Shown here one piece after another: positions 4,947 to 5,419 of a DNA stretch of 5,419 nt. The first letter of the stretch is position 1. Every line of letters begins with the position of its first letter. The DNA comes from UBA3064 sp023258775 (GTDB taxonomy: Bacteria; Pseudomonadota; Gammaproteobacteria; Burkholderiales; Burkholderiaceae_E). The stretch lies in the NCBI GenBank assembly GCA_044355655.1, contig JBIKXS010000076.1:1-5419 (forward strand), read 5' to 3'. A program made the translations under genes and the position numbers. The notes below the pieces were generated by a model that saw nothing but the letters and a program-made list of their open reading frames with translations, ran no database searches and had not been told where the DNA came from.

Positions 4947-5419
4947 TCAGGCACGCGGATGGTGTTTGGCATGAAGCTGGCGAAGTCTTTCGCGGGCAAC
5001 ATGAGTGTAGATTTGGGTGGTCGTGATATCGGCATGGCCAAGCAGCAATTGAACCACGCGTAAGTCTGCACCATGGTTGAGTAAGTGGGTGGCAAAAGCA
5101 TGACGCAAGCCATGTGGCGATAAGGCTGCCTCGATGCCTGCCACGATCGCGTACTGCTTAACCAGCACCCAGAATCGCTGCCTGCTCATCGCCTCACCCT
5201 TTGCAGTCGGAAAGAGGACATCGGAGCTCTTGGCGCCCAGCAAGCTTGCTCGCCCCTGACTAAGCCATTGCCCAACCCAGTAAAGCGCCTCTTCACCGAT
5301 GGGTACGAGGCGTTGTTTATTGCCCTTGCCAACAACCCGCAGCACGGCATCGCGTAGCGATAGTTCAGCAACCCGCAATCCAACCAGTTCACTGACCCTC
5401 AGACCAGTCGCGTAAAGCG
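4947..5419 (-). CDS. xerD: Site-specific tyrosine recombinase XerD, C-terminal half (cut by window edge)
   Basis: This is the C-terminal 156 residues of a tyrosine recombinase; the N-terminal core-binding domain lies beyond the right edge. XerD works with XerC at the chromosomal dif site, under FtsK control, to resolve chromosome dimers. All six catalytic positions are visible, numbered from the first complete codon at 5417: R7 in ATGLRVSEL, K31 in GKGNKQRLVP, H102 and R105 in SPHGLRHAFATHLL, H128 in LLGHADITTTQIYTH, and nucleophile Y137. The ending RLRQLHAKHHPRA and NHGADLRVVQLLLGH are XerD-like rather than XerC-like. Spacing between catalytic residues matches E. coli XerD to within one residue. 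It is the first visible gene of the minus-strand set, followed by ybaK after 18 nt. Confidence 0.93.
   Translation of the reverse strand, partial: LYATGLRVSELVGLRVAELSLRDAVLRVVGKGNKQRLVPIGEEALYWVGQWLSQGRASLLGAKSSDVLFPTAKGEAMSRQRFWVLVKQYAIVAGIEAALSPHGLRHAFATHLLNHGADLRVVQLLLGHADITTTQIYTHVARERLRQLHAKHHPRA

Noticed and set aside
4947..5419. Phage or integron integrase rather than XerD
   Set aside because: The C-terminal wording and catalytic spacing match housekeeping XerD, and no attachment site, cassette or phage gene is nearby.

Overview
This window looks like an ordinary core-chromosome segment of a betaproteobacterium, most likely Burkholderiales. I infer this from the wording of the proteins: S21 with its long basic tail, a YbaK/EbsC of the 'EHGGTAESARQL' type, and XerD. 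Gene order also fits, since tsaD lies next to rpsU and yqeY. The DNA is moderately GC-rich and nothing in it suggests a mobile element, CRISPR array, prophage or foreign island. Genus cannot be settled from the sequence alone.

Layout from left to right. (1) At the left edge is the start of yqeY (minus strand, cut by the window edge). It is separated from rpsU (ribosomal protein S21, minus) by a strong intrinsic terminator. (2) Just upstream of rpsU on the same strand is a BaiN/HI0933/YhiN-type flavoprotein, whose TGA stop lies inside the rpsU ribosome-binding site. (3) Divergent from that gene, with essentially no spacer, is tsaD (plus strand), for the t6A37 tRNA-modification enzyme. (4) The end of tsaD overlaps the end of a ROK-family, Mak-like fructokinase gene (minus) by 18 bp. 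(5) Continuing on the minus strand is a compact set read xerD -> ybaK/ebsC -> plsY -> ROK kinase, with gaps of 18, 56 and 0 nt; xerD is cut by the right edge.

Functional picture. The left half is about translation and the start of a macromolecular-synthesis-type cluster: S21, YqeY and TsaD. In many proteobacteria dnaG and rpoD follow rpsU/yqeY, but here they would lie beyond the left edge. The right half combines chromosome-dimer resolution (XerD), removal of mischarged Cys-tRNA(Pro) (YbaK), the first acylation step of phospholipid synthesis (PlsY) and sugar phosphorylation (ROK kinase). These genes probably share a transcript rather than a pathway. The neighbourhood recalls the E. coli plsY-tsaD-rpsU-dnaG-rpoD region, with a flavoprotein gene between tsaD and rpsU and a kinase gene between tsaD and plsY.

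I found no convincing undescribed system. The points worth a second look are gene-boundary architecture: two divergent genes sharing start-codon bases, a stop codon embedded in a Shine-Dalgarno sequence, a zero-gap TAA/GTG junction, a TTG start, and a convergent overlap without a terminator.
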